This document shows positions 40,599 through 49,465 of a stretch of 64,000 nucleotides of DNA, piece after piece. The translations under genes and the position numbers were made by a program. How positions within the stretch are numbered: position 1 is the stretch's first letter; the number at the start of each line of letters is the position of its first letter. Below the pieces are notes generated by a model that saw nothing but the letters and a program-made list of their open reading frames with translations, was not told where the DNA came from and made no database searches. This DNA comes from Meiothermus sp. (GTDB taxonomy: Bacteria > Deinococcota > Deinococci > Deinococcales > Thermaceae): contig NZ_BPIM01000001.1 of NCBI RefSeq assembly GCF_026004115.1, positions 1,426,001 to 1,490,000 of the forward strand, given 5' to 3'.

Positions 40599-42464
40599 TT
40601 AGCGATTGGCCGGGGGGTTGGCCGGGGTGGAGGGGTTGCTCGGAGCGCTGGTGCCCGGCTGGTTGCCATTGGTTTTGGGCTCTTCCTTTTTGGGCTCTTC
40701 CTTGGGCGTTAGAGCCGCCAACACTTTTTGCAGATTGTTTTCTACCTTGGCGGCCTTGCGCACCTCTTCTACCCATTTCTGGGCGGCTTCGGCCCGGCGG
40801 GTGGCCAGTACTTGTTGGCGGGCCTGCTCCTTCACCTCCTCGAAGGGACGCAAAACTTCAGCCTTGCGGTCGTTGACGATCAGTACCTGGAAACTGCCAT
40901 CCTCGAGCTTCACCACCTCGCTCACCTCGCCCAGCGGGCCTTTGGGGAAGCTACCTCGGGTCAGGAAGACCAGCCGGTTGGGCACGGGGGGCATGGTACC
41001 CGGGTTGACCACGCCAAAGTCCTGCACCGTGCCCCCGTTGGCCTTGGCCAAGTCTTCCAGTTTGCCGCCCTTGAGGGCCGCGGCCCGGAAGGCCTCGGCC
41101 TTGGCCTTGTCTTCCTTCTTGAAGCTCACCGCCTGTACCCTGGCCGAGGCCGGGATGGTGAAGTTGGCCAGGTTGGCGTCGTAGAACTTGCGAACGTCGG
41201 TGTCCGAGACGGCAATATTGCGGGTTTGCCAGAGCTGGGCCTGGTTGGCAATGTCGGTCTTGGAGCCGAAGAAGGGCTGGCCCAGGCCCTTGGCGGCCTG
41301 GTAGACGACCTCGCGGCTGATGAGCTGCTCGAGGGTCTGGGGCATGAAGAACTGCACGGCCAGCTCCCCCAGGCCCTGTTGTAGCAGCTGGGGCACCTGC
41401 TGGTTGGCAAAGACCGACTGGGTCACTTCGGCCAGCCTGATTTCGGTCTCGCCCACCTTTGCCACCACCGGGTTTTCAAACTTGAAGGTAGCCCCTTCGG
41501 CAAACTTTACGTTGGCCTTTTTTCGCAGCTCCTCGATGTAGGCTTCCAGCGCACCCTGGCCTTTGATGCGCTTGGCATCTTCCTTGACCCGATCCTTCAC
41601 TTCTTCAAACTTCACCTCGCCGGCGGGCAGGTACTTCTCCACCTTGACAATGTAGAAGCGGCCTCCGGCCTCGATGGGCTTGCTGATCTGGCCATCGCGC
41701 AGCTTGAACACGGCATCGGCCACGGCATTGGGGAAGACCACCCGGGTCACGGGGCCGGGTTCGCTCTTGCCGGCCTCGGCGCCCAGGGCCCCGCCTTGTT
41801 CGGCGTTGAGCTTGGAGTTGGCCTTGGCAATGGCGGCAAAGTCGGCGCCGGAAGCGCTGACCTGGGCATAGATTTTGTCGGCCGTGGCCTTGTCGTCGAG
41901 CACAATCTGGCGGGCCTGTACGCGCGCTTCGTTTTTGTACTGATCGCGGTTGAGCTCAAAGTAGAGGCGCATCTCTTCTTCAGTGGGCTCGGCTTTTTTC
42001 TGGATGTCCTCGATGCGTTTGTTGATGCGAATCTGATCGCGCAATTCGTTGCGCAGTTGCGAGTCGGTATAGCCTACCTGGGTCAGGAAGCGGTCGTAGT
42101 CTTCCTTCTTTTGCAGGCCGAAGCGTTCTTTGATGGTGTCGAGTTCCTTCTTGAGCTCCCCGCTGGAAACCCCAATACGGGCCGTATCTTGCAGAAGCGC
42201 ATTGGTGATGACAAAGCGCTCGCCAAAGTTAACATCGGCCAGATTCTTCAGAAGCCCCTGGGGATTGGTGCTCAAGATGGGGTCATTCTGCTGGGCCCGG
42301 GCCAGGTCTAGCTCGTAGACCGGGCGGCCATTCACGGTGAACTCGGTCTTGCCCTGGGTACTGCGCTGGCCCTGGGGCGTAAATAAGAGGACCGAGCCCA
42401 CCACAAAAGCCAGGGCCAGAACCCCGAAGATAATCGCAACAACCCGTCTGTTGATTCCAAACAC
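40599..42464 (-). CDS. Membrane-anchored peptidyl-prolyl isomerase / chaperone (PpiD/SurA-like)
   Basis: 621 aa, GTG start behind GAGGAGGCAG. One N-terminal membrane helix (about 8-30, VVAIIFGVLALAFVVGSVLL), SurA_N-type helical region about 40-185, parvulin-like domain about 185-290 (ARQIVLDDKATADKIYAQVS, ADFAAIAKANSKLN, GGRFYIVKVEKYLPA), then a second helical/parvulin-like half about 330-570 (VQAVSFKKEDKAKAEAF, LAKANGGTVQDFG). The tail is a P/K/E/N-rich low-complexity stretch. It folds secreted or outer-envelope proteins, with SlpA an obvious client. The region between its start and tRNA-Arg is only 43 bp, and the tRNA promoter starts next to its own GTG. Confidence 0.88.
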   Translation of the reverse strand: MFGINRRVVAIIFGVLALAFVVGSVLLFTPQGQRSTQGKTEFTVNGRPVYELDLARAQQNDPILSTNPQGLLKNLADVNFGERFVITNALLQDTARIGVSSGELKKELDTIKERFGLQKKEDYDRFLTQVGYTDSQLRNELRDQIRINKRIEDIQKKAEPTEEEMRLYFELNRDQYKNEARVQARQIVLDDKATADKIYAQVSASGADFAAIAKANSKLNAEQGGALGAEAGKSEPGPVTRVVFPNAVADAVFKLRDGQISKPIEAGGRFYIVKVEKYLPAGEVKFEEVKDRVKEDAKRIKGQGALEAYIEELRKKANVKFAEGATFKFENPVVAKVGETEIRLAEVTQSVFANQQVPQLLQQGLGELAVQFFMPQTLEQLISREVVYQAAKGLGQPFFGSKTDIANQAQLWQTRNIAVSDTDVRKFYDANLANFTIPASARVQAVSFKKEDKAKAEAFRAAALKGGKLEDLAKANGGTVQDFGVVNPGTMPPVPNRLVFLTRGSFPKGPLGEVSEVVKLEDGSFQVLIVNDRKAEVLRPFEEVKEQARQQVLATRRAEAAQKWVEEVRKAAKVENNLQKVLAALTPKEEPKKEEPKTNGNQPGTSAPSNPSTPANPPANR

Positions 42465-42494
42465 TTGACTGCCTCCTCTGTGCGGTGCTACCCT
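42465..42494 (+). promoter_or_regulatory. Promoter of tRNA-Arg(CCG)
   Basis: TTGACT, 18-bp spacer, TACCCT, starting at the base next to the divergent PpiD-like start codon. Transcription start expected near 42501, 7 nt before the tRNA. Confidence 0.75.
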
Positions 42495-42507
42495 TCTTTG
42501 TGCTGTT

Positions 42508-42583
42508 GCACCCGTAGCTCAGTGGATAGAGCGTTCGCCTCCGGAGCGAAAGGCCACAGGTTCGAGTCCTGTCGGGTGCGCCA
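42508..42583 (+). tRNA. tRNA-Arg (anticodon CCG)
   Basis: 76 nt with CCA. Acceptor GCACCCG/CGGGTGC, D arm GCTC...GAGC, anticodon stem TTCGC/GCGAA with loop CTCCGGA (CCG), T arm ACAGG-TTCGAGT-CCTGT. It reads CGG. Confidence 0.97.
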
Positions 42584-42598
42584 TCTTCATCTTCCCTG

Positions 42599-42623
42599 GG
42601 TCGGGCTGAGCCCGGCCTTTTTT
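42599..42623 (+). terminator. Rho-independent terminator of tRNA-Arg(CCG)
   Basis: GGTCGGG-CTGAG-CCCGGCC followed by TTTTTT. Confidence 0.85.
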
Positions 42624-42797
42624 CCGGTAGCATCGCCCCACTGAACTCTTTGTACCCCGACTTGGTAAGACCAGGGTTAAGTGTCAGCGAACCTACACCA
42701 AGGGCCGATTGTAGCATATCCGGAGATTGGGCTTTACGATTTGTCGGGGATATGCCTGGGTTCTGATCGCGCTTCCCGCGAATATCGCAGACTGCTT

Positions 42798-43496
42798 ATG
42801 CCTGCCCCCTTTCCAAAGCCCAAAGACCTGCGCGAAGCCGCCGCGATGCAGAAGTCGTTGGCGGAGGCCGTGATCTTACGAGGGAATCCAGCGTTTGTTC
42901 GCTATGTTGTCTCCCTGGATGCTTCCCACCCGACCCGCTTTTCCAGGCAAAAAGGCCCCTCGATAGCGGCGGCGGTGTTGTGGGATATGGAGAAGGGCGA
43001 GGTGCTCGAGGTCGCCACGACGCAAATGGACGAGGCCCCACTATTTCCCTACGTACCCGGTTTTTTGTCCTTCCGTGAAGCCCCGCTCTATCTGGCTGCA
43101 CTGGCCCAGCTATCCCGCCCGCCCGAGGTGCTGCTGGTCGATGGGCAGGGGATTGCCCACCCCAGGCGGCTGGGTATTGCGGCCCACCTGGGGGTGCACC
43201 TGGATCTACCGGCCATCGGGGTCGCCAAGACCTTGCTGTTTGGCAAACCGGAGGCCGAACTACCCCAGGAAGCCGGTTCGACGGTACGGTTAATGAATGA
43301 CAATGAGCAGATCGGCTGGGTCTATCGCAGCCGCACAGGGGTAAGACCACTCTTTATCTCGCCTGGACACCGGGTGGGCATGAAAGAAAGCCTGGCCTTT
43401 GTGCGTCTGTTTGCAGGCAAATATCGCCTACCCGAACCCCTGCGTCTGGCGCACCAGGAAGCCGGAGCGCGGCGGCGGCTGGCGGCACATGAATGA
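42798..43496 (+). CDS. nfi: Endonuclease V
   Basis: 232 aa from the ATG at 42798 (MPAPFPKPKDLREAAAMQKS); the frame is open further upstream but without family similarity. Metal/catalytic motifs are in order: VVSLDASHP (Asp), FPYVPGFLSFRE (Tyr and Glu), LLVDGQGIAHPRRLGIA (Asp and His), IGVAKTLL (Lys), and H-R-V-G-M-K near the C-terminus. It nicks DNA at the second phosphodiester 3' of deoxyinosine, useful at high temperature where adenine deamination is frequent. Apparently a single-gene unit. Confidence 0.93.
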   Translation: MPAPFPKPKDLREAAAMQKSLAEAVILRGNPAFVRYVVSLDASHPTRFSRQKGPSIAAAVLWDMEKGEVLEVATTQMDEAPLFPYVPGFLSFREAPLYLAALAQLSRPPEVLLVDGQGIAHPRRLGIAAHLGVHLDLPAIGVAKTLLFGKPEAELPQEAGSTVRLMNDNEQIGWVYRSRTGVRPLFISPGHRVGMKESLAFVRLFAGKYRLPEPLRLAHQEAGARRRLAAHE

Positions 43497-43520
43497 AAGC
43501 TGGTACGGCGCGCTGTGGGC

Positions 43521-43541
43521 AATGTGAATTGGACTCACATT
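43521..43541. promoter_or_regulatory. Perfect inverted repeat upstream of the Tat-exported MBL gene
   Basis: AATGTGA-N7-TCACATT. The half-site TGTGA is that of CRP/FNR-type regulators, but the spacer is one base longer than the classical N6. It overlaps the probable core promoter (TTGGAC at 43529, TAAACT at 43555). Confidence 0.45.
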
Positions 43542-43617
43542 AAGTCTGGCGACCTAAACTAGGGTTTTTAATGTACTTTATTTCGTCAACCAAAGCGAAA
43601 AACCCGAGGAGGTCAAT

Positions 43618-44532
43618 ATGCAAAAGGTTTCACGCCGTCAAGCGCTCAAGCTGCTGGGTACTACCGGTGCAGTGGCTGCCGCCGGTACACTACCCGCCAT
43701 GGCCCAACAGACCCCAGCCATGCCCAATGGGTCAGGCTTCTATCGTTTCAAGCTGGGGGACTACACCCTCACGGTGCTGAGCGATGGCCAGACCCCTCCC
43801 GGCAACGCCTTCCCCAACTGGGGTGCTACCCCCGGCAAGCAGGCCGAGTTCGAGGCCGCGCTGCGGGAAAACTTCCTCGAGCCCACCCAGTTCATCAACA
43901 ACTTCAACCCCATGGTTATCGATACTGGTCGGGCCAGGATTTTAGTAGACACCGGGCGGGGCCAGGCTGGGCAGCTCCTGGCCCACATGGCCAACGCCGG
44001 CCTGCGGCCTGCCGATATCAACACCGTCTTCATTACCCATGGTCACGGCGACCATATCGGCGGTCTGGTGCGCGATGGCCAGCCGGTTTTCGCCAACGCA
44101 CAGCACATCATGGGCGAGACCGAACTCCAGTTTTGGCTCTCCCAGGCCAACCCTCCGGCCAATCTGGTAGCCCTGCGCGACCGCTTTACCCGCGTGCGCC
44201 CTGGGGCCGAAATTGCACCGGGCGTGACCGCTGTGGATACCCCCGGCCATACCGTGGGCCACCTGGCTGTACAGATCACCTCGGGGGGGCGGACGCTGTG
44301 GCACCTGGGCGACGCTGGCGGGCACTACATTCTTTCCTTGCGCTTCCCCGACCACTACCTGGGTTTCGACGCCAACCCCCAGCAGGCCGTGGCCACCCGG
44401 GCGCGGCTGTGGCAGGCTGCTGCCGCCGACCGCATTGCGGTGGTGGGCTATCACTTTGCTTGGCCGGGGGTGGGCTACGTGCGTCGGGCGGGCAATGCCT
44501 ACGAGTTTGTGCCGGCGTTCTTCACTTTCTGA
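43618..44532 (+). CDS. Tat-exported metallo-beta-lactamase-fold hydrolase
   Basis: 304 aa. Tat signal KVSRRQALKLLGTTGAVAAA with cleavage near AMAQ. MBL motif FITHGHGDHIGG (H-x-H-x-D-H) plus later H (DTPGHTVGHL) and the metal Asp in HLGDAGGH. SRR-type export means the enzyme leaves the cell folded with its metal. It resembles AHL-lactonase/quorum-quenching-like and uncharacterised MBL proteins; substrate unknown. A perfect inverted repeat in the promoter suggests regulation, and a terminator follows. Confidence 0.9.
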   Translation: MQKVSRRQALKLLGTTGAVAAAGTLPAMAQQTPAMPNGSGFYRFKLGDYTLTVLSDGQTPPGNAFPNWGATPGKQAEFEAALRENFLEPTQFINNFNPMVIDTGRARILVDTGRGQAGQLLAHMANAGLRPADINTVFITHGHGDHIGGLVRDGQPVFANAQHIMGETELQFWLSQANPPANLVALRDRFTRVRPGAEIAPGVTAVDTPGHTVGHLAVQITSGGRTLWHLGDAGGHYILSLRFPDHYLGFDANPQQAVATRARLWQAAAADRIAVVGYHFAWPGVGYVRRAGNAYEFVPAFFTF

Positions 44533-44578
44533 TCCGGATGGCGAATGGCTTATAGCGGGTAGCATGAACCTTGAAGCA

Positions 44579-44606
44579 CCCTCCTCGAGCCTTCGGGGAG
44601 GGTTTT
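44579..44606 (+). terminator. Rho-independent terminator
   Basis: CCCTCCTCGA-GCCT-TCGGGGAGGG (one G-T pair) followed by TTTTAT. Confidence 0.85.
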
Positions 44607-44659
44607 ATACTTTTGTTACCACGCAAGACGTATCATCAGTCAAAGCAAAGGAGAAGCCT

Positions 44660-46279
44660 ATGCAGTCCACCATGATGGATTTTCCGCTAACGCTCGTGCA
44701 CCTCCTCGAGCGGGCCGGCCAGCTCTTTCCCAAAGAAGAAATCGTGACCCGCCTGCCCGATAAATCGCTCCACCGCTACACCTTTGGCGATTTTTACCGG
44801 CGCTCCCGCCAACTGGCTTCGGCCTTGCAGAAGGCGGGCCTGCAGAAGGGCGACCGCGTGGCCACCCTTTCCTGGAACACCTACGCGCACCTCGAGGCCT
44901 ACTTCGGCATCCCGGTGGCCGGGGGGGTCTTGCACCCCCTCAACCTGCGGCTCCACCCCTCCGATATTGCCTACATCATCAACCACGCCCAGGACAAAAT
45001 CCTGATTGTGGACGACGTGCTCCTCAAGCTCTACGAGGCGGTCAGGGAGCACGTAAAGCTCGAGCGGGTGCTGGTGGTGCCCCTTTCGGGCCAGCCGGTG
45101 CCGGAGGGCCTGGAAAGCTACGAGGACTTCCTGGCCTCAGGTGACCCGGATTTTGCCTACCCCAGCCTCGACGAGCGCGATGCCGCCGGAATGTGCTACA
45201 CCTCCGGCACCACCGGGAAGCCCAAGGGGGTGGTGTACTCGCACCGCTCGATTGTGCTGCACAGTCTGGGTTCGGCCCTGCCGGATGCGCTGAACCTGGC
45301 CAGTACCGATGTGCTGCTGCCGGTGGTGCCCATGTTTCATGTGCTGGCCTGGGGGCTGCCCTTTACCGGGGTAATGACGGGTAGCAAGCTGGTGATGCCG
45401 GGGCCGCACCTGGACGCTGAGAGTTTACTGGACCTGTACGAATCGGAACACGTGACCAAGACTGCCGGCGTACCAACCATCTGGCTGGGGGTCTTGCAGG
45501 CGCTGCAAAAGGAGCCGGGGCGCTGGAAGCTGGAACCCATGGAGATGGTGGTGGGTGGCTCGGCAGCCCCCGAAGCCATGATTCGGGCTTTTGACCGGTT
45601 TGGTTTGAGGGTGCTGCACGCCTGGGGCATGACCGAGATGAGCCCCCTGGGCACCACCAGCCGCTTGAAGCGTCATCTGCGGGGTGATGCCGAAGTGGAG
45701 TACCGCTACCGGGCCAAGCAGGGCGTGCCAACCCCCCTGGTGGAGATTCGGGCGGTGGGTGAGCAGGGCGAGGTGCCCTGGGATGGGCAGTCGCTGGGAG
45801 AACTGCAGGTGCGCGGGCCCTGGGTGGCCAAAAGCTACTACAACCTCGAGGAAGAGTCGGACAAGTGGACCCCGGATGGCTGGTTCCGCACGGGCGATGT
45901 GGTGGCCATCGACCCCGAAGGCTATATCCGGATTGCCGACCGCACCAAGGATCTGATCAAGTCTGGGGGCGAGTGGATCAGCTCGATTGACCTCGAGAAC
46001 GCCCTGATGGCCCACCCGGCGGTGAAGGAGGCCGCGGTCGTGGCCATCCCCGACCCCAAGTGGGATGAGCGCCCCCTGGCTGCCGTTGTACTGAAGGACG
46101 GGCAGCGTGTGACCCCCGAGGAGCTTCGGGCTTTCCTCGAGCCCAAGTTTGCCAAGTGGTGGCTGCCCGATGCCTATGTGTTTGTGGACGAAATCCCCCG
46201 CACCAGCACCGGCAAGTTTCTGAAGTCCAGGCTGCGCGAGCAGTTCAGCGACTACAAGACCCGAACGACCTCCGCCTGA
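44660..46279 (+). CDS. Long/medium-chain acyl-CoA synthetase
   Basis: 539 aa from the ATG at 44660, behind AAAGGAGAAGCCT. AMP-binding P-loop MCYTSGTTGKPKGVVYSHRS, A5-type motif HAWGMTEMSPLGT, A7 DGWFRTGDVVAIDPEGYIRI, hinge D-R-T-K-D-L-I-K-S-G-G-E-W-I-S-S and the C-terminal lysine motif PRTSTGKFLKSRLRE. Size and motifs match the homodimeric Thermus long-chain fatty-acyl-CoA synthetase of known structure. It activates fatty acids to acyl-CoA, feeding the acyl-CoA dehydrogenase/ETF system encoded at 10-14 kb. A terminator precedes it. Confidence 0.93.
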   Translation: MQSTMMDFPLTLVHLLERAGQLFPKEEIVTRLPDKSLHRYTFGDFYRRSRQLASALQKAGLQKGDRVATLSWNTYAHLEAYFGIPVAGGVLHPLNLRLHPSDIAYIINHAQDKILIVDDVLLKLYEAVREHVKLERVLVVPLSGQPVPEGLESYEDFLASGDPDFAYPSLDERDAAGMCYTSGTTGKPKGVVYSHRSIVLHSLGSALPDALNLASTDVLLPVVPMFHVLAWGLPFTGVMTGSKLVMPGPHLDAESLLDLYESEHVTKTAGVPTIWLGVLQALQKEPGRWKLEPMEMVVGGSAAPEAMIRAFDRFGLRVLHAWGMTEMSPLGTTSRLKRHLRGDAEVEYRYRAKQGVPTPLVEIRAVGEQGEVPWDGQSLGELQVRGPWVAKSYYNLEEESDKWTPDGWFRTGDVVAIDPEGYIRIADRTKDLIKSGGEWISSIDLENALMAHPAVKEAAVVAIPDPKWDERPLAAVVLKDGQRVTPEELRAFLEPKFAKWWLPDAYVFVDEIPRTSTGKFLKSRLREQFSDYKTRTTSA

Positions 46280-46325
46280 GCCGCTCTTCTTAGCACAGAG
46301 CCATGACAGGGCGTATATTCTAGCC

Positions 46326-47684
46326 ATGTCCAGCGCCATAGACCGCTTCTTGCAAGAAAACCTCGAGGCCTACCTGCAGCAAACCATCCGGCTCTGCGCC
46401 CAGCCCAGCGTCTCGGCCACCGGCGAGGGGGTGCTCGAGTGCGCCCATTTGGTAGAACAAGCCCTGCAACAACACGGCTTCCAGACCTGGAAGATCGAGG
46501 GCTACGGCAACCCGGTGATTGTGGGCCGGGCCAGGGGCCGATCCGAACGTACCCTGCTGTTTTACAACCACTACGACGTGCAACCCCCCGAGCCGCTGGA
46601 GCTGTGGGACTCGCCCCCCTTTGAGCCGCAAATCCGCGAGGGCAAGCTCTTTGCCCGTGGCGCCAAGGACGACAAGGGCGAGTTCATGGCCCGCCTGGCG
46701 GCGGTGGATGCGGTGCGGGCCGCCCATGGGGGCGAGCTGCCCTGCGGGGTGCTGTTTGTGGTGGAGGGCAACGAAGAGGTCGGCAGCCCCGGCATCGCCC
46801 GGTTTGTGCAAGACCACCTGGACTTACTCCGCTGCGACGGGGCCATCTGGGAGGAAGGCGGCATCGACTTCGAGGAGCGGCCTGGCACATCGCTCGGACG
46901 ACGCGGCATTCTGGCAGTCGAGCTGGAAGTCCAGACCCTCTCCCGCGATGCCCACTCCGGCAGCGCCCACATCCTGCCCAGCGCAGCCTGGCGGATGGTG
47001 CGGGTGCTGGCCTCACTCAAGGACGAAAACGAACGCATCCTGATTCCTGGCTTCTACAACGACGTGAAGCCCATCTCGGAACTCGATCTGGAGTTGCTGC
47101 GCCGCCTGCCCGACAACGAACCCTACCTGCGCGAGACCTTCGAGGTGCGCGGGTTTGTGGGGGGGCTTACCGGCTTCGAGCTTAAAAAAGCCGTTTTCAA
47201 CCCCACCTGCAACATTCAGGGCATCATTACCGGCTACCAGGGCCCGGGTAACAAGACCGTCATTCCGGCCAAAGCCTCGGCCAAGCTGGACTTCCGCCTG
47301 GTGCCCGACCAGGATCCCACCGACATCCTGAAAAAGCTACGCACCCACCTCGACGCCGAGGGCTTTACCGACGTGCGCATCACCTATACCGACTACATGT
47401 TCCCCGCCAGGTCGGAGGCCGACCACCCCCTGGTGCGGCTGGCCGCAAAGGCCGCCGAGGAGGTCTACCAGAAGCCCTACCAGCTTATCCCCCTCACCGG
47501 CGGCAGCTCGCCCGTTTATGCCTTTGCCAGGCCCCTGGGCATCCCGGTGATCGATGCGGGGGTAGGCTTTGGCATTACCAACCGCACCCACGCCCCCAAC
47601 GAGAACATTCGTATCCAGGACTTCCACAACGCTGCGCGGCACATCGCCCGGATTCTGGATGGCTTTGCTGGTATTTGGGGGTAG
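46326..47684 (+). CDS. M20-family metallopeptidase (dipeptidase)
   Basis: 452 aa, typical length. Zinc motifs: LLFYNHYDVQPPEPLELWDS (His-x-Asp), FARGAKDDKGEF (bridging Asp), VVEGNEEVGSPG (catalytic Glu and zinc Glu), and the dimerisation-domain DAHSGSAH with the C-terminal LTGGSSPVYAF and H in TNRTHAPNENI. It hydrolyses dipeptides or short peptides in the cytosol. It starts 46 bp after the acyl-CoA synthetase stop and may be read from the same transcript, though the functions are unrelated. Confidence 0.92.
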   Translation: MSSAIDRFLQENLEAYLQQTIRLCAQPSVSATGEGVLECAHLVEQALQQHGFQTWKIEGYGNPVIVGRARGRSERTLLFYNHYDVQPPEPLELWDSPPFEPQIREGKLFARGAKDDKGEFMARLAAVDAVRAAHGGELPCGVLFVVEGNEEVGSPGIARFVQDHLDLLRCDGAIWEEGGIDFEERPGTSLGRRGILAVELEVQTLSRDAHSGSAHILPSAAWRMVRVLASLKDENERILIPGFYNDVKPISELDLELLRRLPDNEPYLRETFEVRGFVGGLTGFELKKAVFNPTCNIQGIITGYQGPGNKTVIPAKASAKLDFRLVPDQDPTDILKKLRTHLDAEGFTDVRITYTDYMFPARSEADHPLVRLAAKAAEEVYQKPYQLIPLTGGSSPVYAFARPLGIPVIDAGVGFGITNRTHAPNENIRIQDFHNAARHIARILDGFAGIWG

Positions 47685-47786
47685 CCTGAAGCGGTAGACT
47701 GAAAGCCCCACGCCGGCAGGGCAGGATGGCATCTGGGGCCGCGAAAGCTCAGGTGCAGCTTTACGGGACTTGCGTAGAATAAGTTT

Positions 47787-48683
47787 GTGATCCACATTCT
47801 CGACCTTCACGACCGGGCCCCCAGGGTGATTGCCTCGTTTGTGCTGGAAACAAAGGCGGGGCCGGTGCTTTTTGAAACCGGGCCCGAGTCGCGCTTCTCG
47901 GTGCTCCTGGATGGCCTCAATGCGCTGGGCTATGCGGCTTCGGACATTCGGCAAGTGTTCGTGACCCACATCCACCTCGACCACGCCGGGGCGGCCTGGC
48001 GTATGGCCGAGCGGGGGGCCACCATCTACGTTCACCCCAAAGGAGCGCCCCACCTGATAGACCCCAGCAAGCTCTGGGCCTCGGCCACGCGCATCTACGG
48101 CGAGCAGATGGAAGCCCTGTGGGGCCAGATGGGCTATGTGCCGGAGGAGCAGGTCGAGATTATCGAGGATGGCGAGGTCTTTCGGGTGGGCGAGTTCGAG
48201 ATCAAGGCCCTCGAGACCCCCGGCCATGCCTACCACCACCACGCTTTTTTGATTGGCGACGCGTTGATTGGGGGTGATGTAACGGGGGTGAAGATCGGGC
48301 GCGGCCCGGTGCTGCCGCCCTGCCCCCCGCCGGAGATTCACATCGAAGCCTGGCTGGCCTCCCTCGGCAAAATTCGCGCCTTGAAGCCCCGCAAGCTCTA
48401 CCTGACCCATTTTGGCCAGACCGAGGACGTGGAGCCCCACCTGAGCGCTCTGGAAGACAAACTGCTGGAGTGGGCCGACTGGATCAAGCAAAAGCTCAAG
48501 GCCGGCCAAACCCGCGAGCAGATGGTGCTCGAGTTTGAAGCCTACGTGGCCACTACCCTGCGGGCTGCGGGCCTCTCCGATGAGGAGGTGCAGGAGTACG
48601 AGTTTGCCGACCCCTCCTGGATGAGCGTGGACGGGCTGGTGCGCTACTGGAACAAGCACCATCCGGAAGAGGTGATGTCGTAG
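47787..48683 (+). CDS. Metallo-beta-lactamase-fold hydrolase (cytoplasmic)
   Basis: 298 aa, GTG start. MBL motif FVTHIHLDHAGAA (H-x-H-x-D-H), further ligands in TPGHAYHHHAFLIGDALIGG and LYLTHFGQTEDV. No signal peptide, unlike the MBL protein at 43618. The C-terminal extension (about 225-298) is helical, with DKLLEWADWIKQKLKAGQTR. It resembles glyoxalase-II-like hydrolases; substrate unknown. The RibD-like gene begins 10 bp after its stop, so the two form an operon. Confidence 0.9.
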   Translation: MIHILDLHDRAPRVIASFVLETKAGPVLFETGPESRFSVLLDGLNALGYAASDIRQVFVTHIHLDHAGAAWRMAERGATIYVHPKGAPHLIDPSKLWASATRIYGEQMEALWGQMGYVPEEQVEIIEDGEVFRVGEFEIKALETPGHAYHHHAFLIGDALIGGDVTGVKIGRGPVLPPCPPPEIHIEAWLASLGKIRALKPRKLYLTHFGQTEDVEPHLSALEDKLLEWADWIKQKLKAGQTREQMVLEFEAYVATTLRAAGLSDEEVQEYEFADPSWMSVDGLVRYWNKHHPEEVMS

Positions 48684-48693
48684 AGTTGATGCA

Positions 48694-49302
48694 ATGCGAA
48701 GGATTGTCGGAGCTGTGTATGTCTCGCTGGACGGCGTAATGCAAGCCCCCGGCGGGCCGGAGGAGGACACCAGCGGGGGCTTTTCGTTGGGGGGCTGGAT
48801 CTGGACCTATTCCGATGATACCACCCGTGAGGTGGTGCGGAGTTACTTGCTGGGGCCGTCCTACGAGCTACTGCTGGGGCGCAGAACCTACGACATTTTT
48901 GCGGCCTACTGGCCCCAGGTGCCCCCGGACAACCCCATTGCGGCGCGCTTCAACCCCACAGCCAAGTATGTGCTCACCAGCCGCGACCTGAGCCCCCCGT
49001 GGCACAACAGCCACCGGCTGAGCGGCCTGGAAGCGGTGCGGGCGCTCAAGGCCACCCCGGGCCCCGACCTGCTGGTGCAGGGGAGTTCGACGCTCTACCC
49101 CCAACTGCTGGGGGCGGGCTTGCTGGATCGGTTGATTGTTCAGATATTCCCGGTAACGCTGGGCCAGGGTAAGCGGCTCTTTGGCCAGGGAACACCGCCC
49201 GCGAGCCTGAAGCTGGTGAACAGCGTGGCCTCGAGCACCGGCGTGCTGATGGCTACCTATGAGCCCATGGGCCAGATGCCGCCCGTATCGTCTTTTTCTT
49301 GA
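48694..49302 (+). CDS. Dihydrofolate reductase-like protein (RibD C-terminal family)
   Basis: 202 aa. RIVGAVYVSLDGVMQAPGGP is the standard N-terminus of the YwjB/YyaP group; LLGRRTYDIFAAYWP, KYVLTSRDL, DLLVQGSSTLYPQLLGAGL and DRLIVQIFPVTLGQGKRLF complete the Rossmann-like NADPH-binding fold. These proteins are probably reductases, but the substrate is not known; true folate reduction is unlikely. Operon partner of the MBL gene 10 bp upstream. Confidence 0.88.
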   Translation: MRRIVGAVYVSLDGVMQAPGGPEEDTSGGFSLGGWIWTYSDDTTREVVRSYLLGPSYELLLGRRTYDIFAAYWPQVPPDNPIAARFNPTAKYVLTSRDLSPPWHNSHRLSGLEAVRALKATPGPDLLVQGSSTLYPQLLGAGLLDRLIVQIFPVTLGQGKRLFGQGTPPASLKLVNSVASSTGVLMATYEPMGQMPPVSSFS

Positions 49303-49348
49303 GAGGTGTACATCGACGTGGCCTTTGCAGACGGACTAGAGTATGGGT

Positions 49349-49465
49349 ATGGTCAAGCAAAAATACGTCTGCTGGCAGGAAGATAACCTGTGGCTGGGCT
49401 ACTTGTTTCCAGGTTATGGGAAAGTAGCGGACTACACCACAACAGTGATATTTTTCAAGGTATGA
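49349..49465 (+). pseudogene. Truncated HicB-like antitoxin remnant
   Basis: A 38-codon frame beginning MVKQKYVCWQEDNLWLGYL. K-Q-K-Y-V-x-W-Q-x-x-x-x-W-L-G-Y-L is the N-terminal strand pair of HicB-family antitoxins, normally followed by P-D-Y-x-T-Q-G and a helical domain. Here the match stops after about 25 residues. No HicA gene is adjacent. The frame ends inside the start of the HAD gene. Confidence 0.45.
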
